A DNA stretch of 64,000 nt from Quillaja saponaria. Taxonomy: Eukaryota > Streptophyta > Magnoliopsida > Fabales > Quillajaceae. The stretch lies in the NCBI GenBank assembly GCA_029379385.1, contig CM055613.1:15828001-15892000 (forward strand), given 5' to 3'. Below are positions 13,001 to 25,000 of this stretch, one piece after another. Position 1 is the stretch's first letter, and every line of letters begins with the position of its first letter. The notes below the pieces were generated by a model that was not told where the DNA came from, searched no databases, and worked only from the letters and a program-made list of their open reading frames with translations. The position numbers were made by a program, and so were the translations under genes.

Positions 13001-16000
13001 AAATAGAATTAATAAACAAAACGTACATAGCACTAGAAGTACCTAGTAGGTTGTATACATTATGTTTAGAACATATATTGAGTCTAGGTCTAACTAATTG
13101 AAACAAGCACTGAAGATTTACTGAGTGATGCATCCCATCAGAAAGGATCATTTTGACATAATGCATAAAACTGCATATAAGGAGTGCATTAGTGAAATTG
13201 ACAGACTTTTTCAAATACGTACAACAATCGATATAAATCCTGGTGAACAAACATACCTGTACAGTGTTTCAAACACTAACGGAACAGAAACCATGTAATG
13301 CGGTTGATAATGTTGCAAATCATCCTGTAGATGAAAATAAAATTAAAATAAAAAAACTTAACATATGTGCATTTGACAAATAGAGTAACCAAATAAGTTA
13401 ATGTGAAAGGAAATATATACAAGTTTCCTCTCTATTGCACCAGATAAAATTGTGGCCATGATGTCAAAAAATATATTAAATTAAAAAAAAAAAAGAACAA
13501 ACAAAAGAAAGGGAATCAGGTAAGAAATTTGTATTGCAAAACCACATTTAAGTGGCGAATGAGACAACTTGCATACTCATGGAATACATTATCAGAAAAA
13601 CAATACCTTCAGGTTTCTCACAGTTGTGTATACTTGCTCAACTCCGTGTGTGAAGATGAAATACTCAGCAGCTCGTTCATATGCATGCCAAGGTGGAAGC
13701 ATGCTTAGAAATCTATCCCCAACTTGAGCAGGTACAATGTCCCACAAATTTTTTATCTGGAAAAATGACAGTATCAAACTGAATGTGAGCCAATTATCAT
13801 CTTTAATAAGTAACTGAAACTTGGTAGATTCACAAAAAATAATAAAAAATAAATACATAATTGAAAAAGAAAGAGAGCATAAATTAAAACGAAAAAGGAT
13901 CTTTAAACAGAAGAGAATACAATTGACTAGGTGTAATAAAGCTCTCTGATTATATAAAACCATATCTAGGGAAAACTTAGCAAGAGCATTAAAGGTTAAA
14001 AGAAACATAGTTCTTCCAACAAGGCATTACAGCTTAAGGAGAAAATAGACATAACATGTCGGATAGGATTCCATCACCATCAAAAAATTTAAATTTTGCA
14101 AAAAATAAATAAAATAAAATAAGGAGGACGAGTAAGCATCTAAAAATCCGCAATACAACTTATGATAGCTAATTGTATCAGATACACTAGGATTGGTTTC
14201 TTTAAACCCTATTGAACTCTTAACTTTGAATCATGCTTCTTTTACAACTTGCAAAGCCAAATTAAACTTTGGATTTCGAAGTATTAATCGTAACCCAAAC
14301 TCCGACAAATTTTTTTCCTATAAAACGACACCAAGGCCTGAAGATTGAGAGATCTTCTCATATTCATACTGATACAAAACAACTACAATTCATTATAAAT
14401 TTTGAGACCATTTACAGATATTTGTTGCAAAATTGGAATCAAGAGTTGGAGCTGAATGAAAATGCACCAGAGGTGAATGTCGACTGTGATAGACCTGTGG
14501 CAGCTAAGGAATTACTGGACAGGGTGGCAAAAGAGGCAGCTAGGTCTAACAGAAAGAAGGTTTTCCCTCTCGAGTATAATGACTACTTGGTGAGCATCCC
14601 TGGAAACAATGCCATGGGATTCGCTTTATGCAAAAAGTGTGAGGGAGTGTGTTGATTTTAAGTCGTCTTTATAACCCAGGCGAGGGAGTGGTGAAGGTTA
14701 AGCATTTTTTATGAACTAGTCTCTCCTCCTTCAGTTCGCTCTTCCTCTTCTTGATGGAGAACGTAATAACTGGAATTTTAGAATTAATTAGTAAATTATT
14801 ATTTGTTTTAGAATTTGATAGTAATTATGTTAAATTAGGATTTTTTTTTATTAGGACTTTAGATTTATCTTCATATCATTAGGTTTCCTTTTTATTAGGA
14901 CACTAGATTGACTTTTCTGCCATTAGTAGAAAAAGATTTTGGTGAAATAATATTATTTCCTTTCGGTTGTCCCTTGATTTGTCCCTTTCAATTAAAATAC
15001 CATTAGGTGCTGCATCACTTCTCCTATTCTCTTTGTAACTCTGTAGCTCTTCACTAGAGAATATTGATTAAATTGAGATTGCATTGTTATATCAGAATTC
15101 GTAAGTTCATTTGCTCACTTATTTACCAGAACTCCAACTATTCCCTGATAGGATTTCATCATCCTATTAATTGTTGCTTTTATTGCTCCCTTTCTATCCT
15201 GCACAACCACTTCAATGGTGAATCAATCCCTTGCCATAGCTAATCTTGAGAAACAACTGCATCACCTTTTGGCTGACCAGAACGAATATCGTCTCCAAAA
15301 TAATTACAAGTTAAAATATGTGCAACAAACATGTGAATCATTGCTGGATGACCTCAAAAAACAAATTGATACCCGTCTGGATGGTGTCCAAACCTCCCTT
15401 CATGCCATTCAGGGCTTCATGATGCGTACTGATCAGCGATTACAAAATTTGGCTCAGCCTCAACAGCCTCCATCACTCATTCCACCCCAAATTAACAATG
15501 CTCCATTGTTGCCTGAACCTACACCTCTTCTTGGATCCCTTCCTCAACTCAAACAAATGCGGTTAGAGGTACCAAAGTTTAATGTTGAGGATGTTTCAGG
15601 GTGGATATTTAAAATTCAACAGTTTTTAAATTTCCATAACACCTAATCAGAGACTGGTTATCTCTGCTTTTAATCTGGAAGGTCATGCACTGTCAGTGTA
15701 TCACTGGATGCATGCCAATAACCAAATTACAACTTGGCTATGTTTTTTGGATGCACTACAATTATGTTTTGGTCCTTCCCTTTATAATGACAATCGTGAA
15801 ACCTTGGTTAAGCTCATTCATACTGGAACTGTTGCCCAATACCAGTCCTCCTTTGAATCTCTGTCTACTAAAGTTCTGGAAATATCTGAGGATATGCTTT
15901 TAAGTATCTTTATTTCTAGGTTAAAATCTGATGTCAAATGTGAGGTTACAATATCTCAGCCTCAATCCCTTAACCCAGCTACAAGTCTTGCTAAGCTTCA

Positions 16001-19000
16001 TGAAAAAAAATTTACCAAGTCGAAACAATTTTTCAAACCAAGGTCAAAACCTCCATCACCACTACCTGTTAGGCATCTAGCCCAACCACCGGCTCTAACT
16101 CCCTTGTCTAAACCTCTTCCACCCACTACCAACCACAGCCTTCCCATTAAGAGACTAACTCCTTCTGAATTGAAAGCTAGAAGAGATAAAGGGTTGTGTT
16201 ATGACTCTACTGAAAATTTGTCCAAGGCCATAGGAGCAAGAGCAAGTTCCTTCTGATGTTAATTTGTAAACCTCAGGATCCTGATTCCCAATCGCACCCG
16301 CATGTTGATTCTAATCTCTTCTGTGATTCATTCAACTACCATTAATGACTTAGATCTCAGCTCACCTGAAATCAGCTTATCAGCCCTTTGTGGTAATTCC
16401 AGGCTCCTAGCCCCAAGACCTTCAAGATTACTTGGCAAATTGGCCACTTAGCATTGCAGATCCTGATTGATGCTGGATCCACCCACAACTTTATGCCTAA
16501 AAAAATTGCCACCAGATTACTGGACAAATTGGCCACTTAGCACTGCAGATCCTGATTGATGCTGGATCCACCCATAACTTTATGCCTAAAAAAGTGGCCA
16601 CCAGATTGGGTTTGGCTCTGATACCTTTTAAGGAGTTCCACATTCAGTTAGGTAATGGTCAGTTCATGCAGTGCTGAAGTATCGCCTCTAAGTACCTCTT
16701 CAACTACAAGGTCACACATTCACTGATGACATTTATATTCCAATTCAGGGGCTGACATACCACCCCAATATCACTTCACTCACTTTGGAAAATCACTACA
16801 AGAGAGTACTTGGCATGTTGTAATTTGTAGCAGCCAAATGCACCAGTGCCTTCATTCCCCTTCTTGTCCAACTCTGAAACACTACCACCTATTACTATTC
16901 TTATCCAGACTCTAATCAATCAGTTTACTCAAGTTTTTTCGAAGCCTATCTCACTCCCACCTTCAAGAATTTTCTACCACAGAATCCACCTTTTATCTGA
17001 TGCAGCACTTGTGAATGTGAAACCTTACAGGTACCCACATTTCCAGAAAACTAAGTCAAGGAAATGTTGGACAGTGGCATTATCCAATATAGCGAGAGTC
17101 CTTTTTTTCACCTGTGCTCCTTGTAAAGAAAAAAGATGGTACATGGAGATAGATGAGGAAAAGAGTTATAGCTTGGATTAATCAAAGGTTACACCCATAA
17201 GCTTTATTTATAGTAAACAATGAAACATAGCCTTCCACATCTAAGCAATGTGGGATACACAATACATTAATATTATATTCCTTAACACTCCCCCTCAAGA
17301 TAGACCATATAATGACGCTCAATCTTGTACAAGTAAAACCCAATTATCAATCTCAACAATCCCCCTCACTTGCAACAACCTAAGAACAATAGGTCAAGCT
17401 TCAATCCATTCCACGAACATCAACTAGCAGTACGATATGAAAAAGGGTACTGCTGGTGACAGTGGCAGCGGGAAAAAGGAGAGGGCGTTGCTGGTAAGAG
17501 AGGAACGGTGGGAAAGTTTACATGGGTACTGTTAAAGCCGTCAAACCCTAAAACAAAAGAGGTGTGAAAAGAAGAAGGGTTGAAGCCATCCTTTAGACGA
17601 GATTAGGGTTTTTGGAAATAAGGCCAAGATTGGGCTTGGGTTTCAAACCTGTACTGATACCATGTTAAATATAATAAAATAAGGAAAATGGCTATAGCTT
17701 GAATTGATCAAAGCTTACACCCATAAGCTTTATTTATAGTAAACAATGAAACATAGTCTTCGACATCTAAATAATGTGGGACTACACAATACATTAATAT
17801 TAAATTCCTAAAAGTGAGGATTATAGAGCATTGAACTATCAAGGACATGTTCCTTATTCCAACCATTAATAAGCTTTTGGATGAACTACTAAACTATCAA
17901 GGACATGTTCCTTATTCCAACCATTAATAAGCTTTTGGATGAACTACATGGTGCCCTAATATTTTCTAAACTAGATTTGATGTCGGGATACCATCAAATT
18001 AGAATGTACCCAGCTGATATCCACAAGACAGCTTTCAGAACACATCAAAGGTAGTTTGAATTCTTGGTGATGCCCTTTTGGCTTACAAATGGTATTACGG
18101 AACTTTTAATGCTCCTTTTACCTCCAAGCTACAACGAATCACATTTTCAAACTCTTTCTTAGAAAATTAGTCACTATTTTCTTTGATGACATCCGTATCT
18201 ACAGTGATTCCTTAACTGATGAACACTTTACTCACTTACAAATGTTATTACAGAACTTGGCTGCTCACCAGCTTATTGCTAAACTTAGAATATGTGTCTT
18301 CAGCCAGGCTTCTATTAAATATTTGGGACATGTTGTCAGCTTACAAGGAGTGTAGCATGACCAACCCAAAATTGTTGCAATTCTTGACTGGCGTGTTCCT
18401 ACTACTATCAAAGGTTTTTCTTGGACTCACAGGTCATAACAGAAAGTTTGTCAGAAGAGGTTATGCACACATAGCCTCCCCTTAACCAATCTGAAGAAAA
18501 ATTCTTTTAACTGGAAACCATGGCTGAAGAAACTTTTCATCAATCTAAAAATGCCACAATCCACACCCATGTTCTAGTCTTACCTGACTTTTCTGAACCA
18601 TTTGAAGTTTATCAGCATTTACTTCAAGTATTGGAGTTGTTTTATACCAAAAGGGCCACCCCTTAAGCCTTCTTCAGCTAGAAATTGAATCGTAGGATGA
18701 CCAAAACCTATGCTTATTCTAGAGAATTGTTTGTCATTATTCAAGCTGTCCAAAATGGAGACAATACCTCTTAGGCAGGAAATTTCTTATCTTGACGGAC
18801 CACAGAAGCTTGAAGAATCTAATGAATCAAGTGATACAGACCCCTAAACAACAGGAATATCTAAGCAACTTACTGGGATTTGACTATACCACTGCGTATA
18901 GATCTGGAAAAGAAAATGGTGTGGCTGATGCCTTATCCATAATTCAAGTGAGAACAGGGCACTGACTCTAATTACCTCTGTATGACATTGTCCATGCCTT

Positions 19001-22000
19001 AACTAAAATTATGAACCAGATTAGGGCTGAGAACCTGTTACATCCTGAATTATGGACTTTACATCAACAATTCTCTGCATGAATGCTCTCTACAGAAGAC
19101 TATAATTGCATTGATGGGATATTATAAAGGGAAAAACAGGTTGGCTTCTAACACTCTTTTAAAGGAGCTATTATTGAATGAATTCCACAGTACTCTGACG
19201 GGAGGCCATGGTGGGATTTAAGAACTGATATGAGAATCACTGAGAACTGTTAGTGGCCTGGTATCAGAGTATCAGACAGGTCACAGGATGTCAAAGAGTA
19301 TGTGGATTCTTGCTTGGTTTCGCCAGACTACCAAATATGCCACTTGATGGAGAACGAAGAAAAAGAATTTAGGAGTTATAATTTAATTGTATTTAAATTA
19401 TGTAATATTAGGATTAGGGATAAAATTAGTAGTATTTTAGTATAAAATTATAGTTATGTTTTGTTAAGACTATTTTCCTTTTATTAAGAGTTTCAAGACT
19501 TTATGTTATTAGGATTTCCTTTCTATTAGGACTCCAGGTATTTATATTTTTAGGATTTTCAAGGAGTCTATATAATGACCCCTAGTTTTTATTGTGGGGA
19601 AGCTTTTGATGAATTTATAAAATTGTCCCTTTTCGAATGTCCCTTCAACCGTCCCTTTCGAGTAAAATACTTGTTGGTGCTGCATCAATTTTGTATAGAG
19701 CCTAAGCTCTCGTCCCGTAGGAAAAAAACACTGATATATCACCGTAGAACAATTTTATAAATTCATCAAAAGCTTCCCAACAATTTATAAATTCATCAAA
19801 AGCTTCCCCACAATATAAACTAGTGGTCATTATATAGACTCCCTGAAGATCCTAAAAATACCTACAGTCAAGGAAATCCTAATAACATAAAGTCCTAAAG
19901 TCCTAATAAAAAGGAAACTTCTAATAAAAGGAAAATCCTACTAACATAAAGATAAAGCTAGTCCTGACAAAACATAACTAATAACTCCTAATTATATTAA
20001 AATACTACTAATTTTATCCCTAATCCTAATATTACATAATTTAAATACATTTAAATTATAACTCCTAAATTCTTTTTCTTCGTTCTCCATCACTACCACT
20101 GCTCCTGTAGGTTTGTTACAACCTTTACCTATACATCATGCTGTGAGGGAGGATGTAACTATGGAATTCATTACTGGACTTTCTTATTCTCAAAGCATGT
20201 GCACCATTCTGGGGGTAGCGGACAGATTAACAAAGTATGCCCATTTTGGGGCTTTAATTGGGAAATATTCTGCTGTCAAGGTTGCTGATTTGTTCATTGA
20301 TATGGTAGTAAAGCTTTATGGTTTTCCGAAAACCACTATATCTGATAGTGACCCTATATTTTCATTCGCCAATTCTGGACATAGCTTGTTACTGCTAGTG
20401 GATCTGCTACATACAGAAAATGGGGTCTATGCATATCGCCCTCTCCAGGAGCGAGAAATCCTTCTCTATACAAGTTGGGACGAGGTTTTTGAACAGAGCT
20501 TCGGTAGGATCCCTCCTCTAGCATTAGTTCTGTTGCCAGGATACAAGTTCACAGCTATTGGAATTAGGAACAGCTACTTAAAGATATTTTGTCTTCACTG
20601 TTTGCAACCTAACTTCGCTTTATCATCCTAATGAAACCCTATAACCTTGCAGATTTTCAAAACCCATTTCCTTCCCAATAGCCATGAAAGACAACCCTGA
20701 AATTTGTATCCTTCTTGCATCCAGCATAATTTCTACAAAATTACTATTCTTCAACTCTTTTTCCACCAGATTACAACTTTTCCCATCTCAAATCAATGTT
20801 TGTATCCTAAACCCCTTTTCCCTACATAATAACACCTGCCTCTTTTCATTAGGACTTCTAAATCCAACTGCAAAGCTACTGTAGGCAGATTTCCCAAAAT
20901 TTGTCCTACATCACATATATAATGTCATTGGTCCTAACACAAAAGTGCTAGTTGGAGGTCTCTTTCTGTTTCATTCGACTTACAGATAGCCCAAGATCTC
21001 TGTAGACTTGGTAGAAAGGCATGATACTTTACTATTCATGTAACGATTTGCAGGGACTTAAGTTTCATCTACCTAGTTGGCTTCTTTTCTTATTAGCTCA
21101 ACATTTTGACAATTGATAATCCAACATGGTAGTGTATGACAATTGCCATTGGTTCCAATCTCAATAACTCCCTTTTTTATAACTATTTTAATGCTGTATC
21201 TTTGTTGTGGTGTTTTGCTGAATTCCATTCAGCTTTAGGTCCACACATGCAACTGCAAGCCAGAGTAGCGTTAGTCTCTTAAGTTTGATAAGTATGGTTG
21301 GACTATTGTCACATTAGCTTCAGTTTTTGGGACATTTAGGCAACACAACAATAGCAATTTATTAATAAAACTAAGCAGCTTATAGAAGATAAGATAATCA
21401 TCAACTAATTGAAGACATAAATAACATTAAATTAGCAATTGCAGTACTACTGTCAGAAAAAGTACGCTAAAATTTAACATATAAACCTGGTGGAGAAGAT
21501 TCTCGTGTGTAAGCATAACACCTTTTGGATTGCCAGTGGTTCCACTTGTGTATACAAGAGTAGCTATATCACTAGAGCTGATGGCTTCATACACATACTG
21601 CTCTGCAATAAGAATTGATAGTTGAGAAGTTGCATGATACCTGATAATTGTATTTAATGAGAAAAAGACTGACAAAAGTTTCTTTTGCTTTCTATAAAAG
21701 ATAAATACAGAAACTTCAATAAGAAAACTCAAGAACACTGAGGTATAGATGAGAAAAGATAAAAGAAAATTGAAGTATCGCAAAGAAAGAAAACATTAAA
21801 TCTCTAAGACAACATCCAACTGAACAGAGGGCATAGAAAAGGCCCCACTCCTATGGTACGCTTATTTGTGATAAACAATGACAACGACATTCTCTTACTA
21901 AAGAAAGACTACAGATATAGAAACTAATAAATCAAGAACGTTTTAAAGGAAAGCATACTCTATGGAAGAATTGTGTGCCAATCTATTCTCTTCACAAACA

Positions 22001-25000
22001 TCAGACAAGTATGAAGTGACACTAACCAGTTCTTATAGAAGTGACTGAAAGAACCCATCAAATTTGAACTGTTATGGCTAATGATAACCCCAGATATTCA
22101 CCAACATTCAAGCTGTTTTATATTTTCCTTATACCGTAGTTCAAACAGATTATATGGGAATAAATATGATGCAGACCGTGTTCAGGTACTTGTATTTTTC
22201 CACAGTCAATAATTACCTATTACTCTACAAAAACAATATGACTTTAATCATAACAATATTTACAAAAAGTGAGGATAGAGAAGAATAATAAGGTCATTGG
22301 AACTTGTATGTTCAAAGCATATCTTTTTCTAAATATGACCTTTTGCTATATGAAAATAGAATAAATGATCATTAGAATTATGGATATCTTTTAACAATAT
22401 CTTAAGCAAAAGTAAACAATATGATTGCAGTTAATTTAAAGTATTAATCATTATAAATGGCACTGTTTTATGATTTATCCCCTATTCTTTCTTCTACAGA
22501 TTCTACTAAATGATTTTAATAAAAAGTTCATGACTCATTCACAATAAGAGAGGAGAATATAAACTGCCATTGACCAATAATTTCTTAACTTGATAAATAG
22601 TTAATTCACAGCATTTCTTCAGATTCAAATACCAATATAGAAAATAAGACCATTTACAAGAACTGAAGTATAAAACGCTGAGAGACGTTAAGCCATAACT
22701 TTGGCAAGTCTTTCGAGAACCCATGTCTGCCCCTAAGGTCCTGAAACTATGGGCCCCCAGATTTCCAACATGATGACTCCTCCAGAGCCTTGCTCAAGGT
22801 GACTAAAGTTCACTCCTGTTGACCAACAAACTTGTGCAATTGGCAGGTTATACACAGGTGCGTCAAAAACATGATATCAGTGAGCCAATATAAAAAGCCA
22901 AACACAGGCAAAGTCTCACTCTTCCATGCTCATGTCCTGATGGATTTATCAATCTAACCTACACCTAACATAGGCTACATTGTAAAGGTCACCAGCATGC
23001 TGCCAATCACATAGCGCATTAAAGATGTAATGTTCAGTGACCAACTCATCAGCAATGTCGTCATGCTCCCTGTGTTGGGTAGACATTATGTTCCTCTGGT
23101 AGTCTAAAAGCTAAACCCACCTCGTTGAAGCTTACAGTGTTCCAATAAGAAGCTTACTGCCCCTCACTGGCACCAAGATGGCGGTGACAGGTGAGCTTGA
23201 CATTATGCCTCTTCTCAAGAGCTTCTTGAACCATCTCACTGACAGGAGGAAATATCACCATGTCGAGATCACAAACCCTGAAGATTTCCCATATTCATAG
23301 ATTGATCCCTGATGGAATACCTTGGCCATAAGAAGCAAGATCACACATTACATCATGCAGATTATGAAAAATGGCATGTTCGGAAGTCACCAATTCACTG
23401 GTCCAACAGGAAAGGTTTGTCTAGATTTGCTATCCATGTAAATGACAAACGTAACATCTATAGATGATTAAAGTCCCAATGTAGGAGCCAACCAGAGACT
23501 TATTCACCATTTAACCTTTCATTAAAGAATCCCTATTCTATAGTGAATAACCAAATAGCGATTTGGCAAAAGAATAACCAACAAAAGTGTTGAAAAATTA
23601 CTGTCCAAACATGGTAAACCAAGATTCATTTCTTCAAATCCTGCTACATAAAATTTTAGAGAAATTGAAAAAAAATTAAAAAAATCATGCTTTGTGCAAC
23701 AAAGAAATAACAGCCCTGCAAAAGTGGAAAACTATATTAAGGTTCAAGTCCATGGTACAAACTAAACCTAAAGGAAATAGAAAGCGAGAATTACACGCCA
23801 ACAAAAGTTAAAGACAAATCCAGAATTCGAAGAGAATCAACTTATTAACTTACTAGCAACTTGAGAATTACACGATGCCTTGCGACTTTCTTGTCCCAAA
23901 TTCAGTACTTCACTGTAACTAAAAATAGGCACCCCATCCATTCCTTTGCCAACCAGGTCCGATTTTTCCCCCCAAAGTAGAATAAAAAATCTCATGGAAG
24001 ATCTTGAGCAGAATGGTTCCGCAATCCGATCAAACATTTCAGGACTGTCCAGAGCAAGTGCAACACTGTGATAATAATGGAGTTAGTAACATCCTGTCAA
24101 ACTCATAAAGAATGAAGACTGGGAATATCTACTTGTCCAATAATGACAAGATTTCTACAATACAGAAAATCCACAAATTTGCTAACACATGGCTGTATTT
24201 AGCACACTATCATAGTTGCAGAATATGAATATGCTCATTTTTATTTCTAGTAATAGGTCCTTTTGTTTCTAGTGAACTCAAGATCTGAATTAAGGGTTGT
24301 TAGCAAGGTACTAAAATTCGTTTTGAGGTACCATTTTGATAAGTCTGAAAACGGAAACAATCTGTGAAACGGCATGGAAATAGTAAATTATTTAGAAATG
24401 CATGGAAACACATGAAAATATATAATAAAACACATGCTATAGTAATTGTAAGTATCCAACATGATTAATTTAGTACATATAATGCTCATAAATACATACT
24501 AAAGTAAAAACCTTAACATTGACATACAAATAGAAGGAAGATCAAATTACAATCACATCTAACCCTAACATTAGGAGCACTTATGAAGCATATATAACAT
24601 ATAAAAAAGTATAATGTATATATGTATATATATATATATATATATATAATTTAAGTGAGAGAGCTTGTAGATACTATGAGTAGAAGGAGGATTAATATTG
24701 CTTGTTTGCAAGAAACTAAGTGGGTAGGAGAAAAGGCTAGAGAGATAGAGAGAACAGGATTCAAGATGTGGTATACCGGTAAGACTAGAAATAGGAATGG
24801 AGTGGCGATTATTGTTGATGGAAATTTGAAGGACGAGGTTGTAGAAATCAAGAGGAAAAGTGATAGAATAATTTTAGTAAAATTGATGATAGACGAGGAG
24901 ACATTTAATATTATTAGCGCCTATGCTCCCCAAATAGGATTGGATGAATCTACTAAGAAGGCTTTTTGGGAAGATTTAGAGGAAATAGTTCAAGGAGTAC

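Larger units (their letters stand above)
16257..19100 (+). pseudogene. Gypsy protease, reverse transcriptase and RNase H remnants
   Basis: Protease motif [11 protein letters not shown] occurs twice because of an 89-bp tandem duplication (16425-16602). Reverse transcriptase reads [11 protein letters not shown] up to the TRIM insertion and resumes with [20 protein letters not shown] and a relic of FFDDI. A 58-bp tandem duplication (17834-17949) also breaks it. RNase H relics follow. Neither duplication is a multiple of three. Confidence 0.8.
14650..20632 (+). mobile_element. Ty3/Gypsy retrotransposon, decayed, with three nested insertions
   Basis: The 5' LTR probably runs from TGTTGATTTT (about 14650) to 15083, followed by a degenerate PBS (TTGTTATATCAGAATTCG). 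Coding order is gag, protease, reverse transcriptase, RNase H, integrase, as in Gypsy. Integrase breaks off near 20370-20630 and no 3' LTR was recognised. Insertions into it: a solo LTR (14752-15017), a TRIM (17158-17813) and an inverted LTR pair (19345-20092). It lies in intron 6, opposite in strand to the host gene. Confidence 0.85.

Noticed and set aside
12909..13250. 113-codon minus ORF next to exon 8
   Set aside because: Intron sequence. It begins just after the donor of exon 8 and has no family match.
13592..14008. 138-codon minus ORF around exon 7 of the AAE15-like gene
   Set aside because: Only the 13607-13756 part is coding. The upstream part is intron with AT-rich translation and an acceptor site at 13757.
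24617..24650. (TA)n tract as a regulatory site
   Set aside because: A simple repeat beside the LINE insertion point, better explained as target sequence. No promoter context.
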